A stretch of DNA of 64,000 nucleotides from Candidatus Cloacimonadota bacterium (GCA_016932035.1 JAFGDR010000040.1:1-64000); one strand, 5' to 3'; positions 27,420 through 37,317 are shown, numbered from the stretch's first letter. Notes: generated by a model not told the origin, from the letters alone. Program-made: numbers and translations.

Positions 27420-30050
27420 GTGTTAAAAAATTTTCAATATCGGGGAAACTACCTAAACTTCAATGTAATAAAACATTTCATTGAGGGGAACCACAAGAAA
27501 AACAACTGTACGCTGCCTGGATTCCTGCCTGTCGAAATAGATTATGAACTCACCAATGGAGAGAAGGGAACATTCCAACTGCCGCCGCGTGAGAGTATTT
27601 ATTTTTCGATGAATCCACGGACAAAAAGAAAAAAAATCCTCGAAACTATTATTGAAGCCCGAAAGAATACAGTAAAAGCAAATGAACTAACTTCAGATAT
27701 TGAAGATTTCATTCATAAAGAAGTTCTTGAACTTCAGCAGATGACCTTTGTTGAAAACGAATATGTCATCCCCTCATGTTCTTCACAGATGTATGATATC
27801 GACCTGATCAGCCACAAAGGAAATAATCTTCTTCATCTTATTCAGGAAGGATATCCCGTTCCGGATTTTTGTATTCTCAGCTCAAAAACATATTTTGAAT
27901 CCCCGGAAAAAAGAGAAAAGTACATCTTTGATGCGATCACAAATCTTGAGCACATGATATCTCAGAAATTTGGCTCAGAAGAAAGTCCGCTCATTATTGC
28001 TATGCGTTCGGCAATGCCTTCATATATCCCTGGTTTAATGCCTACATTTCTTAATGTTGGTGTTACGCCTGAGAATTATAGTGGTCTTTGTAATATTCTT
28101 GGAGAATCGGTTGCAAAAAGGATCTACTTGAGCAACCTGCGAACCCTGGAATTAAACCTTTTCGGAAAGTATGAACTGGAAGAGAGCATTGGAAGCGAGG
28201 GTATCGATGAAGAGATTGAATTTCATTATAATCTGATAGCTCTCCAGGATGAGCATCTCCTTCATGATGCTTTTTACCAGGTTTGTTTCTTTCTTAAGAG
28301 AGCTTATCACTATTTTAAAAGCAATCAGGATCTTCTGCACACATTTGTTTTAAAAGGTGAGAAGTATCCGTCTATAATCCTGCAAAAAATGGTCTGGACT
28401 GTTAGAGGGAATAAATCCTATCCTGGAGTTATCTACAGCCGCCATGCGCGAACAGGTCTTGGCATTCAGGTCGAGAGTCTCCCAAATATTTTTGGTGAAG
28501 AAATCATGACCGGTCTTATTGAAACAGAAGATAATGAGTTTTTCGATCGTCCTTCGATTAAAGAAAAATTTCCGGCAGTCTATCATTTTGAACCGCTTCT
28601 AAGAGAGCTTGAAAAAAAGATGCGTTCACCTGTTACAGTCGAATTCGCAGCCGAATCATATGGAAATGCATTTCTCTTTGCCATTTTACAACTCAATGCA
28701 TCTGAACTTACAGGAAGAGCAACACTACTATCCTCAATAGATCTCTATAAGCACAATATTATCGATGCCGAACGCGTTGTTGAGCTTATAAAACCCTATC
28801 ATCTCACACAAATTTTCTCTGACAGAATTGACGATCCATCATTTAAAACGCTTAAATTTTTCTGCAATGGTGTATCAATCCTACCACGAACTGCAGTTTC
28901 AGCACGCGCATATTTCTCTGCTGCAAAAGCTTTTGAAGCAAAGAAACGTGGTGAAAAAGTCTGTATTTGCCAGGAAAGCTTTGTCCCTGCAGATACTCTC
29001 GTTATGGCAGAAGTCGACGCAATAATCAGCCTGACCCCTGCAGCAATCCATGTTGTTACTGCTTGTCGTGGTTACGGAGTACCTGCATTCCTGAATCTTG
29101 AAAAATTCGGTGTAAGGCTCGAAAGAAACACATTAATAAATCAGGAAGGGATGGCAATATCTGAAGGTGATTGGATTACAATCTCAAGTAAGAGACAAAA
29201 AATTTTTATTGGTAAGGCAAAATTCACTCCGGCACGGTTCCAGAGATATCTCGATGGTGAAAAACTGGAAATGAAAATAAAAGAAAAGCGGGTTTTCACC
29301 AACATGGCTAAAGCTTTCAAGGTATATAATCAAATTATAGAAAATTTACAAGTCGAAAAGATCGTAAAGCTTGATGAAATAGCAAAACTTGTTCGAACCA
29401 GTCTCTCGAAAGAACCTGAAAAAGCTGAAAATTTCATGAACACATGGTTCGATTCAAATCAGGACATTTATATCGACCAGCTTTTGCAAAGTGAACTTGG
29501 CAGTCACCAGGATCAGCATAAACTCTATCAATTACTATCTTTAGATAGAAAGATTTTACTGTTTAAAAACATTATCCCAATCTGTCAGAAAAAAAACATT
29601 AAAGGATATACAGCCGGCTCGTTTATGCTTGGCAGGTTCCTTTGTCTCGAACATCCCGTTGCATTCTGGAAAGCATTTCCCGAAGGTATGATCTCATTTA
29701 TGTTGAATGAATATGTGCTGTTTGAAAAATATACAAACGTTCTTAATAAGGTTGGTGAGCGGGAGGTAAACCGTGCTCGAAAGCAAATATTGCGGGATGG
29801 TCTGGGTCAAATCAAACTGAAAATCGGTAATGCGATGATCTTTATTACCCTCAAACTCGTCCATAAAAATTTTGATGCAATAAAAAAAGCCCATCCTGAT
29901 AACACTGACGAAGACACCCTTTATTTGATCGAAATGCTCAGGAAACCGTATGGTTATTTCTTTAATTATCGTGTTCGATGGTCAGTCTCACGGCTGGAAG
30001 AAATTTGTGAAAGGGAACATGTTCCTCTCCCGGGTGAAAACGAAGTATAA
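27420..30050 (+). CDS. Pyruvate phosphate dikinase-like protein lacking the PEP-binding barrel
   Basis: The protein has 876 residues from GTG 27420, chosen because AGGAG at 27411-27415 precedes it; a longer frame from TTG 27396 has no site. The middle resembles the PPDK ATP-grasp region: IIAMRSAMPSYIPGLMPTFLNVG (quoted in part), PGVIYSRHARTG and LFAILQLNASELTGRA. It then has the mobile phosphohistidine domain, with HVVTACRGYGVPAF aligning to the PPDK HAAVVARGMGKPCV stretch, so the catalytic His is kept (His544). The remaining 330 residues are helical and do not resemble the PEP/pyruvate TIM barrel. An ordinary PPDK reaction is therefore unlikely. It follows the HisKA_2 kinase by 60 nt and may be a phosphotransfer or regulatory relative. 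Confidence 0.75.
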   Translation: MLKNFQYRGNYLNFNVIKHFIEGNHKKNNCTLPGFLPVEIDYELTNGEKGTFQLPPRESIYFSMNPRTKRKKILETIIEARKNTVKANELTSDIEDFIHKEVLELQQMTFVENEYVIPSCSSQMYDIDLISHKGNNLLHLIQEGYPVPDFCILSSKTYFESPEKREKYIFDAITNLEHMISQKFGSEESPLIIAMRSAMPSYIPGLMPTFLNVGVTPENYSGLCNILGESVAKRIYLSNLRTLELNLFGKYELEESIGSEGIDEEIEFHYNLIALQDEHLLHDAFYQVCFFLKRAYHYFKSNQDLLHTFVLKGEKYPSIILQKMVWTVRGNKSYPGVIYSRHARTGLGIQVESLPNIFGEEIMTGLIETEDNEFFDRPSIKEKFPAVYHFEPLLRELEKKMRSPVTVEFAAESYGNAFLFAILQLNASELTGRATLLSSIDLYKHNIIDAERVVELIKPYHLTQIFSDRIDDPSFKTLKFFCNGVSILPRTAVSARAYFSAAKAFEAKKRGEKVCICQESFVPADTLVMAEVDAIISLTPAAIHVVTACRGYGVPAFLNLEKFGVRLERNTLINQEGMAISEGDWITISSKRQKIFIGKAKFTPARFQRYLDGEKLEMKIKEKRVFTNMAKAFKVYNQIIENLQVEKIVKLDEIAKLVRTSLSKEPEKAENFMNTWFDSNQDIYIDQLLQSELGSHQDQHKLYQLLSLDRKILLFKNIIPICQKKNIKGYTAGSFMLGRFLCLEHPVAFWKAFPEGMISFMLNEYVLFEKYTNVLNKVGEREVNRARKQILRDGLGQIKLKIGNAMIFITLKLVHKNFDAIKKAHPDNTDEDTLYLIEMLRKPYGYFFNYRVRWSVSRLEEICEREHVPLPGENEV

Positions 30051-30078
30051 TATGCTTCTTTTGCAACCAAGCTTTATC

Positions 30079-30084
30079 TTGACA
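30079..30084 (+). promoter_or_regulatory. TTGACA box before the beta-helix protein gene
   Basis: TTGACA in TATCTTGACAGT, 59 nt before ATG 30138. TAGTGA and TGATTA follow at 14-17 nt as poor -10 candidates. Confidence 0.42.
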
Positions 30085-30137
30085 GTATTAAACATTATTA
30101 GTGATTAATTATTGAAAATAACTAGTAGGAGTATACT

Positions 30138-31640
30138 ATGACTAAAAAGAAATTATTTTTTGTCGTTTGGATTTTTGGAATTTTACTATTTTCAAGTATG
30201 GCTATGTGTGATACCAATGTTTCCGGTAATCAGTCCGGCACATGGACATTGGCAGGTAGTCCGTATAATATTGTTGGGGATATAACAATCCCGGCAGGCA
30301 ACTCTCTTATTATCGAGCCAGGTGTTCACGTTAAAGCGCAAGGTGTCTATAGAATCACAGCCGAAGGATTTATCACTGCTCAGGGCACTGTAACGGATTC
30401 GATCAAATTCTACGGACAGGGCAGAACAACATGGGAAGGTATTAGACTTGAGGATGAGGTGAATCAAAGCTCCTTTTTATATTGCAGGATATCGAATACA
30501 GACGGTACTAACGGGTATGGTATCCACTCGGTCAATGCACCAGTTCTTATCCAATATTGCTATTTTGATGATCATAGAAAAGCGATACATTTCTCAGCCA
30601 TGGGAGATGCAAATCCTTCGAATATGGAAATTTCCTATTCATATATAACTACTTGCGAGCAATGCGGTATCCTTGTTACTGAAAACTCAAATGCACTTGT
30701 CGATAACTGTGAAATCACTGCCTGCGGACAGGGAGCTTCTTACTGGCCGGGAATACAGCTCGCGATCCAGACTTCTACCGGAGAATGTAATCCTACGATT
30801 ACAAATAACAACATCCACCATAATGATAAACAGGGAATCACACTTGCTAATATTTATAACTACGGTGAAGTTGCACCTCATGTTGAGAATAATACAATTA
30901 TTTATAATCTTACCGGTGTTTACCTATACAACGGACAGGGTTATTACAAGGGTAACACAATCTGTCATAACTATGTATTAGGAAATCCAAATTCTGGTGC
31001 TGGCGTCATGCTTTACGGATCAGGTGCGAACGGCACCTTTGTTCAGAACGAAGTAGCTTTTAATTTCTGTGGATTTTATTGTGTCAATGATGCAACCTCC
31101 AATCTGGGTGATCTTGGAAACCTGAATGTGGATGATGACGGTGAAAATAATATCCATGATAATGTCGATGAACTTGGAACGGCATACAGCGTGTATAACG
31201 GGTCTTCCCAGGACATGAAAGCAGAAAATAATTACTGGGATAGCGAAAATTATACAGAAATAGCCGAAACCATCATCGATGGAAATGACAATCCAGCATA
31301 TGGTATCGTTGACTTCGACCCTATCCACCCAGGAGTGTCTATAGATCCGGGCATCGATGAAAGCACCGCCTTATCATCTAACTACCCTAATCCGTTTAAA
31401 CATTCGACTCGTTTTATGTATACGCTTACTCAGCCGGCAGAAGTTGAAATTACAATCTATAATTTAAAGGGACAGATAGTGAATACCCTACAGAATTCAC
31501 ATAATGAGAGTGGTACATATTCTTTGCTTTGGGATGGTCTGGATGACAGAAATCATACGCTTCAATCAGGCATCTATCTGTTTGATATAAAGATTAATGG
31601 AAAAGTAGTTCACATTGAGAAGTGCGTATTGATTAAGTAG
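30138..31640 (+). CDS. Secreted right-handed beta-helix protein with FlgD-like C-terminal sorting domain
   Basis: The 500 residues have a signal peptide at about 1-24, then a pectate-lyase-like parallel beta-helix built of short Asn/Ile-rich coils (about 40-390: NPTITNNNIHHNDKQGITLAN, quoted in part, VENNTIIYNLTGVYLYNG). The end is a FlgD-Ig-like domain at about 410-500: SSNYPNPFKHSTRFMYTL, VEITIYNLKGQIV, LLWDGLDDRN, LQSGIYLFDIKING. That ending is the usual type IX-style C-terminal sorting domain of FCB bacteria, so the protein is probably displayed on or released from the cell surface. No catalytic residues could be identified. The gene is monocistronic. Confidence 0.88.
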   Translation: MTKKKLFFVVWIFGILLFSSMAMCDTNVSGNQSGTWTLAGSPYNIVGDITIPAGNSLIIEPGVHVKAQGVYRITAEGFITAQGTVTDSIKFYGQGRTTWEGIRLEDEVNQSSFLYCRISNTDGTNGYGIHSVNAPVLIQYCYFDDHRKAIHFSAMGDANPSNMEISYSYITTCEQCGILVTENSNALVDNCEITACGQGASYWPGIQLAIQTSTGECNPTITNNNIHHNDKQGITLANIYNYGEVAPHVENNTIIYNLTGVYLYNGQGYYKGNTICHNYVLGNPNSGAGVMLYGSGANGTFVQNEVAFNFCGFYCVNDATSNLGDLGNLNVDDDGENNIHDNVDELGTAYSVYNGSSQDMKAENNYWDSENYTEIAETIIDGNDNPAYGIVDFDPIHPGVSIDPGIDESTALSSNYPNPFKHSTRFMYTLTQPAEVEITIYNLKGQIVNTLQNSHNESGTYSLLWDGLDDRNHTLQSGIYLFDIKINGKVVHIEKCVLIK

Positions 31641-31689
31641 CTAAATCCTTTTTGATACATTAGTCCAACTTAACTGCTGAACTCTCGGT

Positions 31690-31875
31690 TTACTCTGATT
31701 TGATTTTCGAGGTGCGTAAATATTCTTCGAGCATGATCCGTATATCTGGGGGGATTTCTCCTCTTTTTGTATAGCTATCTCGTGCCATACGTTCGATGTC
31801 TTCGTCGGTAAGGTTCAATTCACTTATTGGTTTTCCACCAAGTCTTCGAGTTAGTTCATCTCTTTCTTTGCCCAT
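31690..31875 (-). CDS. Small hypothetical protein (61 residues)
   Basis: This small, charged, mostly helical protein has the core GKPISELNLTDEDIERMARDS followed by RGEIPPDIRIMLEEYL. ATG 31875 has GAGG five bases upstream, so it is preferred over GTG 31881. The minus-strand TTGACA box at 31913-31918 supports real expression. The size and IPPDIRxMLEEYLR ending are reminiscent of antitoxin-like or DNA-binding small proteins, but I do not recognise a family and there is no toxin next to it. It is convergent with the beta-helix gene. Confidence 0.55.
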   Translation of the reverse strand: MGKERDELTRRLGGKPISELNLTDEDIERMARDSYTKRGEIPPDIRIMLEEYLRTSKIKSE

Positions 31876-31912
31876 CGACACCTCACGTGTTCAATCTACA
31901 TTCAATATTATC

Positions 31913-31918
31913 TGTCAA
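31913..31918 (-). promoter_or_regulatory. Minus-strand TTGACA box for the small protein gene
   Basis: Reads TTGACA on the minus strand (TGTCAA on plus), 43 nt before ATG 31875. It is back to back with the plus-strand box at 31930. Confidence 0.4.
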
Positions 31919-31929
31919 TATAATTATTC

Positions 31930-31935
31930 TTGACA
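31930..31935 (+). promoter_or_regulatory. TTGACA box before the first PP2C phosphatase operon
   Basis: TTGACA in ATTCTTGACATC, 76 nt before ATG 32006. It is the only recognisable upstream signal for the 32006-38106 gene run. Confidence 0.42.
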
Positions 31936-32005
31936 TCGAAGGATACAGATAAACGAAGATATTAAATATAAACAGTTAACACAAAGTCTGAGGATTGCAT
32001 AAAGC

Positions 32006-34072
32006 ATGAAAGTACCGATACGCCCTCTTTCCTTCACAACCAAGATGCTTATTCTAATCCTCATTATATTGGTTTTCACGACATTGTCATTTATGCTTCT
32101 AACTCAAAATGAAGTTAACAAAGTCATGTGGAACACCATTTCCTCCTCAATTCGCGATATGAGAACGCTCATCTCTCTTTTTGTCGAGAATGAGTACCGT
32201 GGTCTCATGTTTCATAAAAAATACGCACTCAACAAATATAAAGACCAGTTGAAGAACGTGACGGGAATTGTCACCTCAAATATTGAATACTATTACTCAT
32301 TATATAAAAAAGGACTTCTGTCCGAAAATGATGCTAAATCCTTTGCTCTGGACATGGTCGAAAATCTTCGATACGGAAATAACGACTATTTCTATATCTA
32401 TGATGCCAACCTTGTTGCAGTCTCTCATCCTGATACTGACATTCGTGGAAAAAATATGACTGAATATCAGGACGTCAAAGGCAACTTCCCGCTCAAAATG
32501 ATCAAAAATAAGATAATAGAGAAGGGGCAAGGATTTGAATCTTTCTGGCATATGCACCTTGATGAGACCAAACCTGTAGAAAAACTCACCTATAACTACT
32601 ATTTCAAACCATGGGATTGGATAATTGGGACAGGTGTGTATATTGACGATATCGACAAAGATACTGAAACCAAGCTTGTCGAGATGGTAAGTGAGTTAAG
32701 GAAGATCTTTTCTAAGATTCGGATCGGCAGGAACGGTTATTTTTTCATTTTTGACAACAATCACGTTATCCTCGTTCATCCCACGATGGAAGGTGTCGAT
32801 TTTGCTGATGTCGATGTTCCAGGATTAGGTATTGAACACTGGTATAATCTTGTATATGCATCGAAAACCCCCGATCAAGCTTACACATATTTGTGGGACA
32901 AACCTGATGATGAAGGGGCATTCAAGTATAAGAAAAGAGCATATGTAGATTTCTTCGAACCTCTGGACTGGTATGTAGTTTCTGCACTCTATGAAGATGA
33001 GATGAAAGAACCGTCTCGGAGAATTTTCCAAAAAGAATTATTCATCGCACTTGCCGCACTGCTGATAGCAAGTTTAATTACTGTTTTTGCAATTCGTCGT
33101 TTCACAAAACCAGTAAAAATCCTAACAGATCATGCTCGAAAACTCACAGAGAATAACTTCCAGGCAGAAAAGTCAGATGAACTCGCCCACCTGACAGAAT
33201 TTTCACATGATGAAATGGGTGCTCTTGCTCAAACATTCATTAACATGGAGCACACACTGAAGGATTACATCACAAATCTCAAAGCCACGACGGCTGAAAA
33301 AGAAAAGATACAGAGTGAACTTCGCATTGCACATGACATCCAGATGAGTATGATCCCGAAGCAATTCCCGGCATTTCCTGACCGGGAGGAGATTGAAATT
33401 TATGCTTTTATCGAGCCTGCAAAAGAGGTCGGAGGAGATCTATATGATTTCTTTTTCATCGATCAAGACCACCTTTGTTTTCTCATTGGAGACGTCTCAG
33501 ACAAAGGTGTGCCTGCTGCTCTTTTTATGGCTCGCAGTTTGAGCATGATACGTTCTACAGTTCGTTTGATGAATAAAGCCAGTAATGAGATTCCCCTTCC
33601 ATCGGATGTTATATCGGAAGTCAACAACGAGCTATATCAAAATAATCAACATTGCATGTTTTTAACGATACTGCTCGGAATCTTGGATGTTAAGAGCGGC
33701 AATGTTAAGTTAACCAATGCTGGTCATAATCATCCCTATTTGATAAAAGAAAAAAGCATCGCACCGATTTTACTTCCAACAAGTCCTCCTCTCGGGATAC
33801 ATCCCAAAACCAAATATCAAACAGAGCAGATCACTCTTGAACATTTTCAAAGTATATTTTTATACACTGATGGAATTACCGAGGCAGTAAATGAAAACGA
33901 CGTGCTTTTTGGAGAAGAAAAATTAGAAAAAACTTTACGAATTATACCAGACGCAGAACCAATTCAAGTTATCAAATCTATAACAAAAGAGGTTCATGAG
34001 TTTGCAGCCAACAAACCGCAGTTTGACGATATCACGATGCTTGATATCAGATTTCTGGGCAAACAAATATAG
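32006..34072 (+). CDS. RsbU-type PP2C (SpoIIE) phosphatase with double Cache sensor and HAMP
   Basis: This membrane receptor phosphatase has 688 residues. TM1 is at about 13-34. Two periplasmic Cache units lie at about 60-340 (DYFYIYDANLVAVSHPD ... PWDWIIGTGVYID; GYFFIFDNNHVILVHPT ... PLDWYVVSALYED). TM2 is at about 346-366, with HAMP at about 368-425. A coiled linker ELRIAHDIQMSMIPKQFP leads to the PP2C domain at about 455-685, whose metal ligands are intact (GGDLYDFF, IGDVSDKGVPAALFMA, LYTDGITEA, QFDDITM). Such phosphatases dephosphorylate STAS antagonists to start a partner switch. A STAS gene follows 8 nt downstream. Confidence 0.93.
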   Translation: MKVPIRPLSFTTKMLILILIILVFTTLSFMLLTQNEVNKVMWNTISSSIRDMRTLISLFVENEYRGLMFHKKYALNKYKDQLKNVTGIVTSNIEYYYSLYKKGLLSENDAKSFALDMVENLRYGNNDYFYIYDANLVAVSHPDTDIRGKNMTEYQDVKGNFPLKMIKNKIIEKGQGFESFWHMHLDETKPVEKLTYNYYFKPWDWIIGTGVYIDDIDKDTETKLVEMVSELRKIFSKIRIGRNGYFFIFDNNHVILVHPTMEGVDFADVDVPGLGIEHWYNLVYASKTPDQAYTYLWDKPDDEGAFKYKKRAYVDFFEPLDWYVVSALYEDEMKEPSRRIFQKELFIALAALLIASLITVFAIRRFTKPVKILTDHARKLTENNFQAEKSDELAHLTEFSHDEMGALAQTFINMEHTLKDYITNLKATTAEKEKIQSELRIAHDIQMSMIPKQFPAFPDREEIEIYAFIEPAKEVGGDLYDFFFIDQDHLCFLIGDVSDKGVPAALFMARSLSMIRSTVRLMNKASNEIPLPSDVISEVNNELYQNNQHCMFLTILLGILDVKSGNVKLTNAGHNHPYLIKEKSIAPILLPTSPPLGIHPKTKYQTEQITLEHFQSIFLYTDGITEAVNENDVLFGEEKLEKTLRIIPDAEPIQVIKSITKEVHEFAANKPQFDDITMLDIRFLGKQI

Positions 34073-34080
34073 GAAATACA

Positions 34081-34413
34081 ATGCATATCACAACAAGTAA
34101 AGAGAAAAACATTAGGATAATCGGGATCGATGGGAAGGTTGATTCATTCACTTCAAAAGATTTTCAGGACTCACTAATACGTCATATTATTGATGGGGAA
34201 AAATTGATTCTTGTTGATTGTTCGAAACTTGAATACATAAGCAGTTCAGGCATCCGCGCTTTCTACTTTGCTTTGCGGGAATTGAACGATCACGGAACGA
34301 TTGCAGTCTGCTCTGCAAATGAGAATGTTCTTCACACCCTCGAAATTGTTGATTTCTTCTCTGATTTTCCCATATATAGCACTATCGACGAAGCAATAGA
34401 AAATTTATCTTAG
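34081..34413 (+). CDS. STAS-domain anti-sigma factor antagonist
   Basis: The 110 residues form a single SpoIIAA/RsbV-like STAS domain. LEYISSSGIRAFYFAL holds the serine that is phosphorylated in this family. It is the expected substrate of the adjacent PP2C phosphatase and would bind an RsbW-type kinase when dephosphorylated. The only such kinase in the window is at 44721. No sigma factor gene is nearby. The following binding-protein gene starts 26 nt later. Confidence 0.92.
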   Translation: MHITTSKEKNIRIIGIDGKVDSFTSKDFQDSLIRHIIDGEKLILVDCSKLEYISSSGIRAFYFALRELNDHGTIAVCSANENVLHTLEIVDFFSDFPIYSTIDEAIENLS

Positions 34414-34439
34414 AACAATTAAATATATTGGGAGATATC

Positions 34440-35642
34440 ATGAAAAAAATCTTCATTATTAGTTTTGTTCTACTTATTATTATCATCTCCGGTTGCACAT
34501 CAAAAAAAGAGATTACCATCGCAGCACTTCTTTCACTTACAGGCGATCTTTCGTCCTCCGGTTTAAGTGCACAGGCAGCTTGCGAAATAGCTGAACGAGA
34601 TATCAATTCATACCTGACTTGTATTGGCAAACCATACAGTTTTCACATAGAATTTGAGGATACACAAACTGATCCCATCGTTGCACTTCGAAAAGCGAGA
34701 CTAATGCATTCCAAAGGAATCAAGACGATCATCGGCGTGCAGTCGAGTTCAGAACTGGCAAACATAATGCCATTTGCTGATAAAAACAGGCTGGTTGTTA
34801 TAAGCACGGAAAGTACTGCACCTGCTCTTGCTATTGAAGATGACTTTATTTTCAGGCTTGTTCCGGACGATACTCAGCAGGCAAAGGCAATTGTTCAGTT
34901 ACTTGAAATCCTGAATTACAAAGTAATTATTCCATTTTTTAGAAATGACTCATGGGGAATTGGATTAATGGACGGTATAAAGCAAGAGTTAAAGAATTCG
35001 TCGATTCAACTCCTCGACGGAATTGCTTTCGATCCTCTTACAAAAGATTTTCAGGAAGATCTAACAGAATTAAGCATCATTCTAAAGTCCACCGTTAAAA
35101 CTCATGATCCTGAAGAATGCTGTGTGTACTTTCTTGCTTTTGAAGAATCTGCTCTAATTTTTGAATCACTTCATAATTATCCTACATGTACATCTGTTCG
35201 GTGGTTTGGCAGTGACGGTACAGCACGAAACGAAGGATTAAGAACAAATGAACAAGCTGCTCAAACAGCAATTAACGTACAATTCATCAATCCTATGTAC
35301 AGCCCTGAGAAAACAGAAAAAGCACTATTTCTGGATCTTCAACTCACCAAGAAATACAATCTAACACCTTCATCGTATACATCAGCAGCATATGATGCCT
35401 GCTGGCTTGCGGCACTTTCTCACATCGTAACCAAAAACGGAGATTCAGAAGAGATAGCTAAGGCATTTATTCATACTGCGAATGCATATTATGGTTGTAC
35501 GGGCTGGACTGTTTTAAATAAAACGGGTGACAGGAAAGATGGCAACTATGATTTTTGGGAAATAGAGAATAAGAACGGTTCATATGAATGGACAAGCACA
35601 ATGACATTCATAGGAAATAATCATACGATCAACACACCATAG
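34440..35642 (+). CDS. LivK-type periplasmic ligand-binding lipoprotein (orphan)
   Basis: The 400 residues begin at ATG 34440, which has GGGAG at proper spacing; a TTG at 34428 overlaps that site and is rejected. The lipobox is IIIISGC with Cys19. The mature part matches the branched-chain amino acid/amide receptor family: ITIAALLSLTGDLSSSG, ALRKARLMHSKGIKTIIGVQ (quoted in part) and YDACWLAALS near the end. No LivHMGF permease or ATPase gene is present. It lies between a STAS gene and a 5TM-LYT membrane protein gene, which suggests that it presents a ligand to the sensory proteins and does not feed a transporter. Confidence 0.88.
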   Translation: MKKIFIISFVLLIIIISGCTSKKEITIAALLSLTGDLSSSGLSAQAACEIAERDINSYLTCIGKPYSFHIEFEDTQTDPIVALRKARLMHSKGIKTIIGVQSSSELANIMPFADKNRLVVISTESTAPALAIEDDFIFRLVPDDTQQAKAIVQLLEILNYKVIIPFFRNDSWGIGLMDGIKQELKNSSIQLLDGIAFDPLTKDFQEDLTELSIILKSTVKTHDPEECCVYFLAFEESALIFESLHNYPTCTSVRWFGSDGTARNEGLRTNEQAAQTAINVQFINPMYSPEKTEKALFLDLQLTKKYNLTPSSYTSAAYDACWLAALSHIVTKNGDSEEIAKAFIHTANAYYGCTGWTVLNKTGDRKDGNYDFWEIENKNGSYEWTSTMTFIGNNHTINTP

Positions 35643-35654
35643 AAAGGAAATGTA

Positions 35655-36326
35655 ATGAAAAAAAAGCTCCTTTTGATTCTATTCATTCTTATTATGTGCA
35701 CAACAACCCTTAGCGCAGCACCGGTTAAAAGTCTCGTTATTCTTAAATCGGTATTCAGCTTGCTTCAGGAAAGTCTACTTATTATGTTTGTATTTTTCCT
35801 GTTCAGTAAAAGCGATACTTTTAAAAGAATATTTGCAAATGATTCTTCACCTTGGGACATAACAAAAACGATCATTCTGTTTACGCTGATCGGTATTTAC
35901 GGAACCACCCTTGGCATACCTGTTGTCGGTGCTATCTCGAATATTCGAGATACTGCTCCTTTTATCGCAGGGTTCATCGGGGGACCGATTGTCGGTATTA
36001 TAACAGGTTTTCTTGCGGGTCTTCATCGTTTCCTTCTCGGTGGATTTACACAAATCCCCTGCTCACTGGCAACACTTCTTGCCGGCTTGCTCGCAGGTCT
36101 TGTATCCCGATCATTCAAAAAATCTCTCTCATACTGGCTTGCAGTGACTGTAACCGCATGCCTTGAACTATTCCACATGATACTCATTCTGCTGCTATCA
36201 AAACCATATGCTCAATCGATCGCACTCGTCAAAGAGATCATCCTGCCTATGGTGCTTGGTAACTCGATCGGTATCTTTATTTTTGTTTACATTCTCCGTC
36301 ATGTAATAAAACCACACGATAAATAA
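35655..36326 (+). CDS. Stand-alone 5TM-LYT (LytS-type) membrane sensor domain protein
   Basis: The protein has 223 residues, with a short N-terminal hydrophobic segment that may be a signal peptide followed by about five to six membrane helices. The 5TMR-LYT signature is clear: GAISNIRDTAPFIAGFIGGP, GFLAGLHRFLLGGFTQIPC and SLATLLAGLLAGLV. In LytS and similar receptors this module is joined to GAF, kinase or cyclase domains; here nothing follows it. It is closely related in pattern to the N-terminal half of the phosphatase at 43364. It sits between two orphan binding-protein genes and may be their membrane partner. Confidence 0.85.
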   Translation: MKKKLLLILFILIMCTTTLSAAPVKSLVILKSVFSLLQESLLIMFVFFLFSKSDTFKRIFANDSSPWDITKTIILFTLIGIYGTTLGIPVVGAISNIRDTAPFIAGFIGGPIVGIITGFLAGLHRFLLGGFTQIPCSLATLLAGLLAGLVSRSFKKSLSYWLAVTVTACLELFHMILILLLSKPYAQSIALVKEIILPMVLGNSIGIFIFVYILRHVIKPHDK

Positions 36327-36336
36327 GAAGGTCACG

Positions 36337-37317
36337 ATGAAAAAATTAGTTTTTGCACTATTGTCGATTGTCCTTCTATTGAGCTGCACACAAACAAAGA
36401 TAGAATTCCCTGATGAACTTGTCATCGGATCAGGTCCATCCGGAGGTACGTGGTTTACCTTCGGAAAACTTCTTGAACAACTCTATTCAGAAAAGCTGAC
36501 AAAAACTGTTTCGGTTCCAGGGGGTGGTGTCGAAAATGTTGTTAATCTTAACGAAAACGATATCGATCTTGGATTTTCTACAGCAGTTCTCGGAAAAGCT
36601 GCCGTAGATGGCATGCCCCCTTTTGAGACACCTCAAATCAATGTGTCCTGCATCGGCAATCTTTATAATCAATATCTCTATTGTGTTGTTCGAACCGATT
36701 ATGCTTATCAAAACCAACTCAGCGTACTTGATGACATCTTCTCGAAGAAACTGCCTGTAAAACTCGGCGTGTTGAGTAAGGGCACAGTAAGTGAATATGT
36801 AACAAAAAATATTCTTTTGCAACTCGATTCATCATATGAGAAGATCTTAAATTTGGGTGGAAAAGTGGAGTTTGACACCTATACAACAGGCTCTATCCAT
36901 CTTGTTGAAGGAGCGATAGATGTATTTATTTTTATGGCTTCATCACCTGCGGATATTGTTATCGATTTGGAAAACGAGATACACATTTCACTCCTTCCAT
37001 GCTCAAAAGAACTTATTGATTCTATGCACCGTGAAATTGGAACAACGAGCCATGAAATAAAAAAACATTCGTACAAATCTCTATTTCATGACATCCATGT
37101 CATAGGAGATTATACAGTCCTTCTTGTTCGTAATTCTCTATCAAACGAAGTCGTGACAGCCCTTGCGAAAACTATGTTCAAAAATACAAAATATCTCTCA
37201 AGTACAGAAAAGGTTATCGACCAGATAGAAGCCAAGAATGCGTTCTCTGATACCGGTTTCCCACTTCATCCCGGAGCAGAGCAGTATTATAAAGATTGCG
37301 GTTTATGGGAGGATTAG
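36337..37317 (+). CDS. TAXI-family TRAP solute-binding lipoprotein (orphan)
   Basis: The 326 residues carry a lipobox (LLLSC, Cys17) and the TAXI family N-terminal pattern VIGSGPSGGTWFTFG, then SVPGGGVENVVNLNENDIDLG and a C-terminal helix with HPGAEQYYKD. TAXI proteins normally feed glutamate-like ligands to a fused DctQM TRAP permease. No TRAP membrane gene is in the window. It starts 10 nt after the 5TM-LYT gene, so a sensory pairing is the better explanation. Family assignment is firm; ligand is unknown. Confidence 0.9.
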   Translation: MKKLVFALLSIVLLLSCTQTKIEFPDELVIGSGPSGGTWFTFGKLLEQLYSEKLTKTVSVPGGGVENVVNLNENDIDLGFSTAVLGKAAVDGMPPFETPQINVSCIGNLYNQYLYCVVRTDYAYQNQLSVLDDIFSKKLPVKLGVLSKGTVSEYVTKNILLQLDSSYEKILNLGGKVEFDTYTTGSIHLVEGAIDVFIFMASSPADIVIDLENEIHISLLPCSKELIDSMHREIGTTSHEIKKHSYKSLFHDIHVIGDYTVLLVRNSLSNEVVTALAKTMFKNTKYLSSTEKVIDQIEAKNAFSDTGFPLHPGAEQYYKDCGLWED

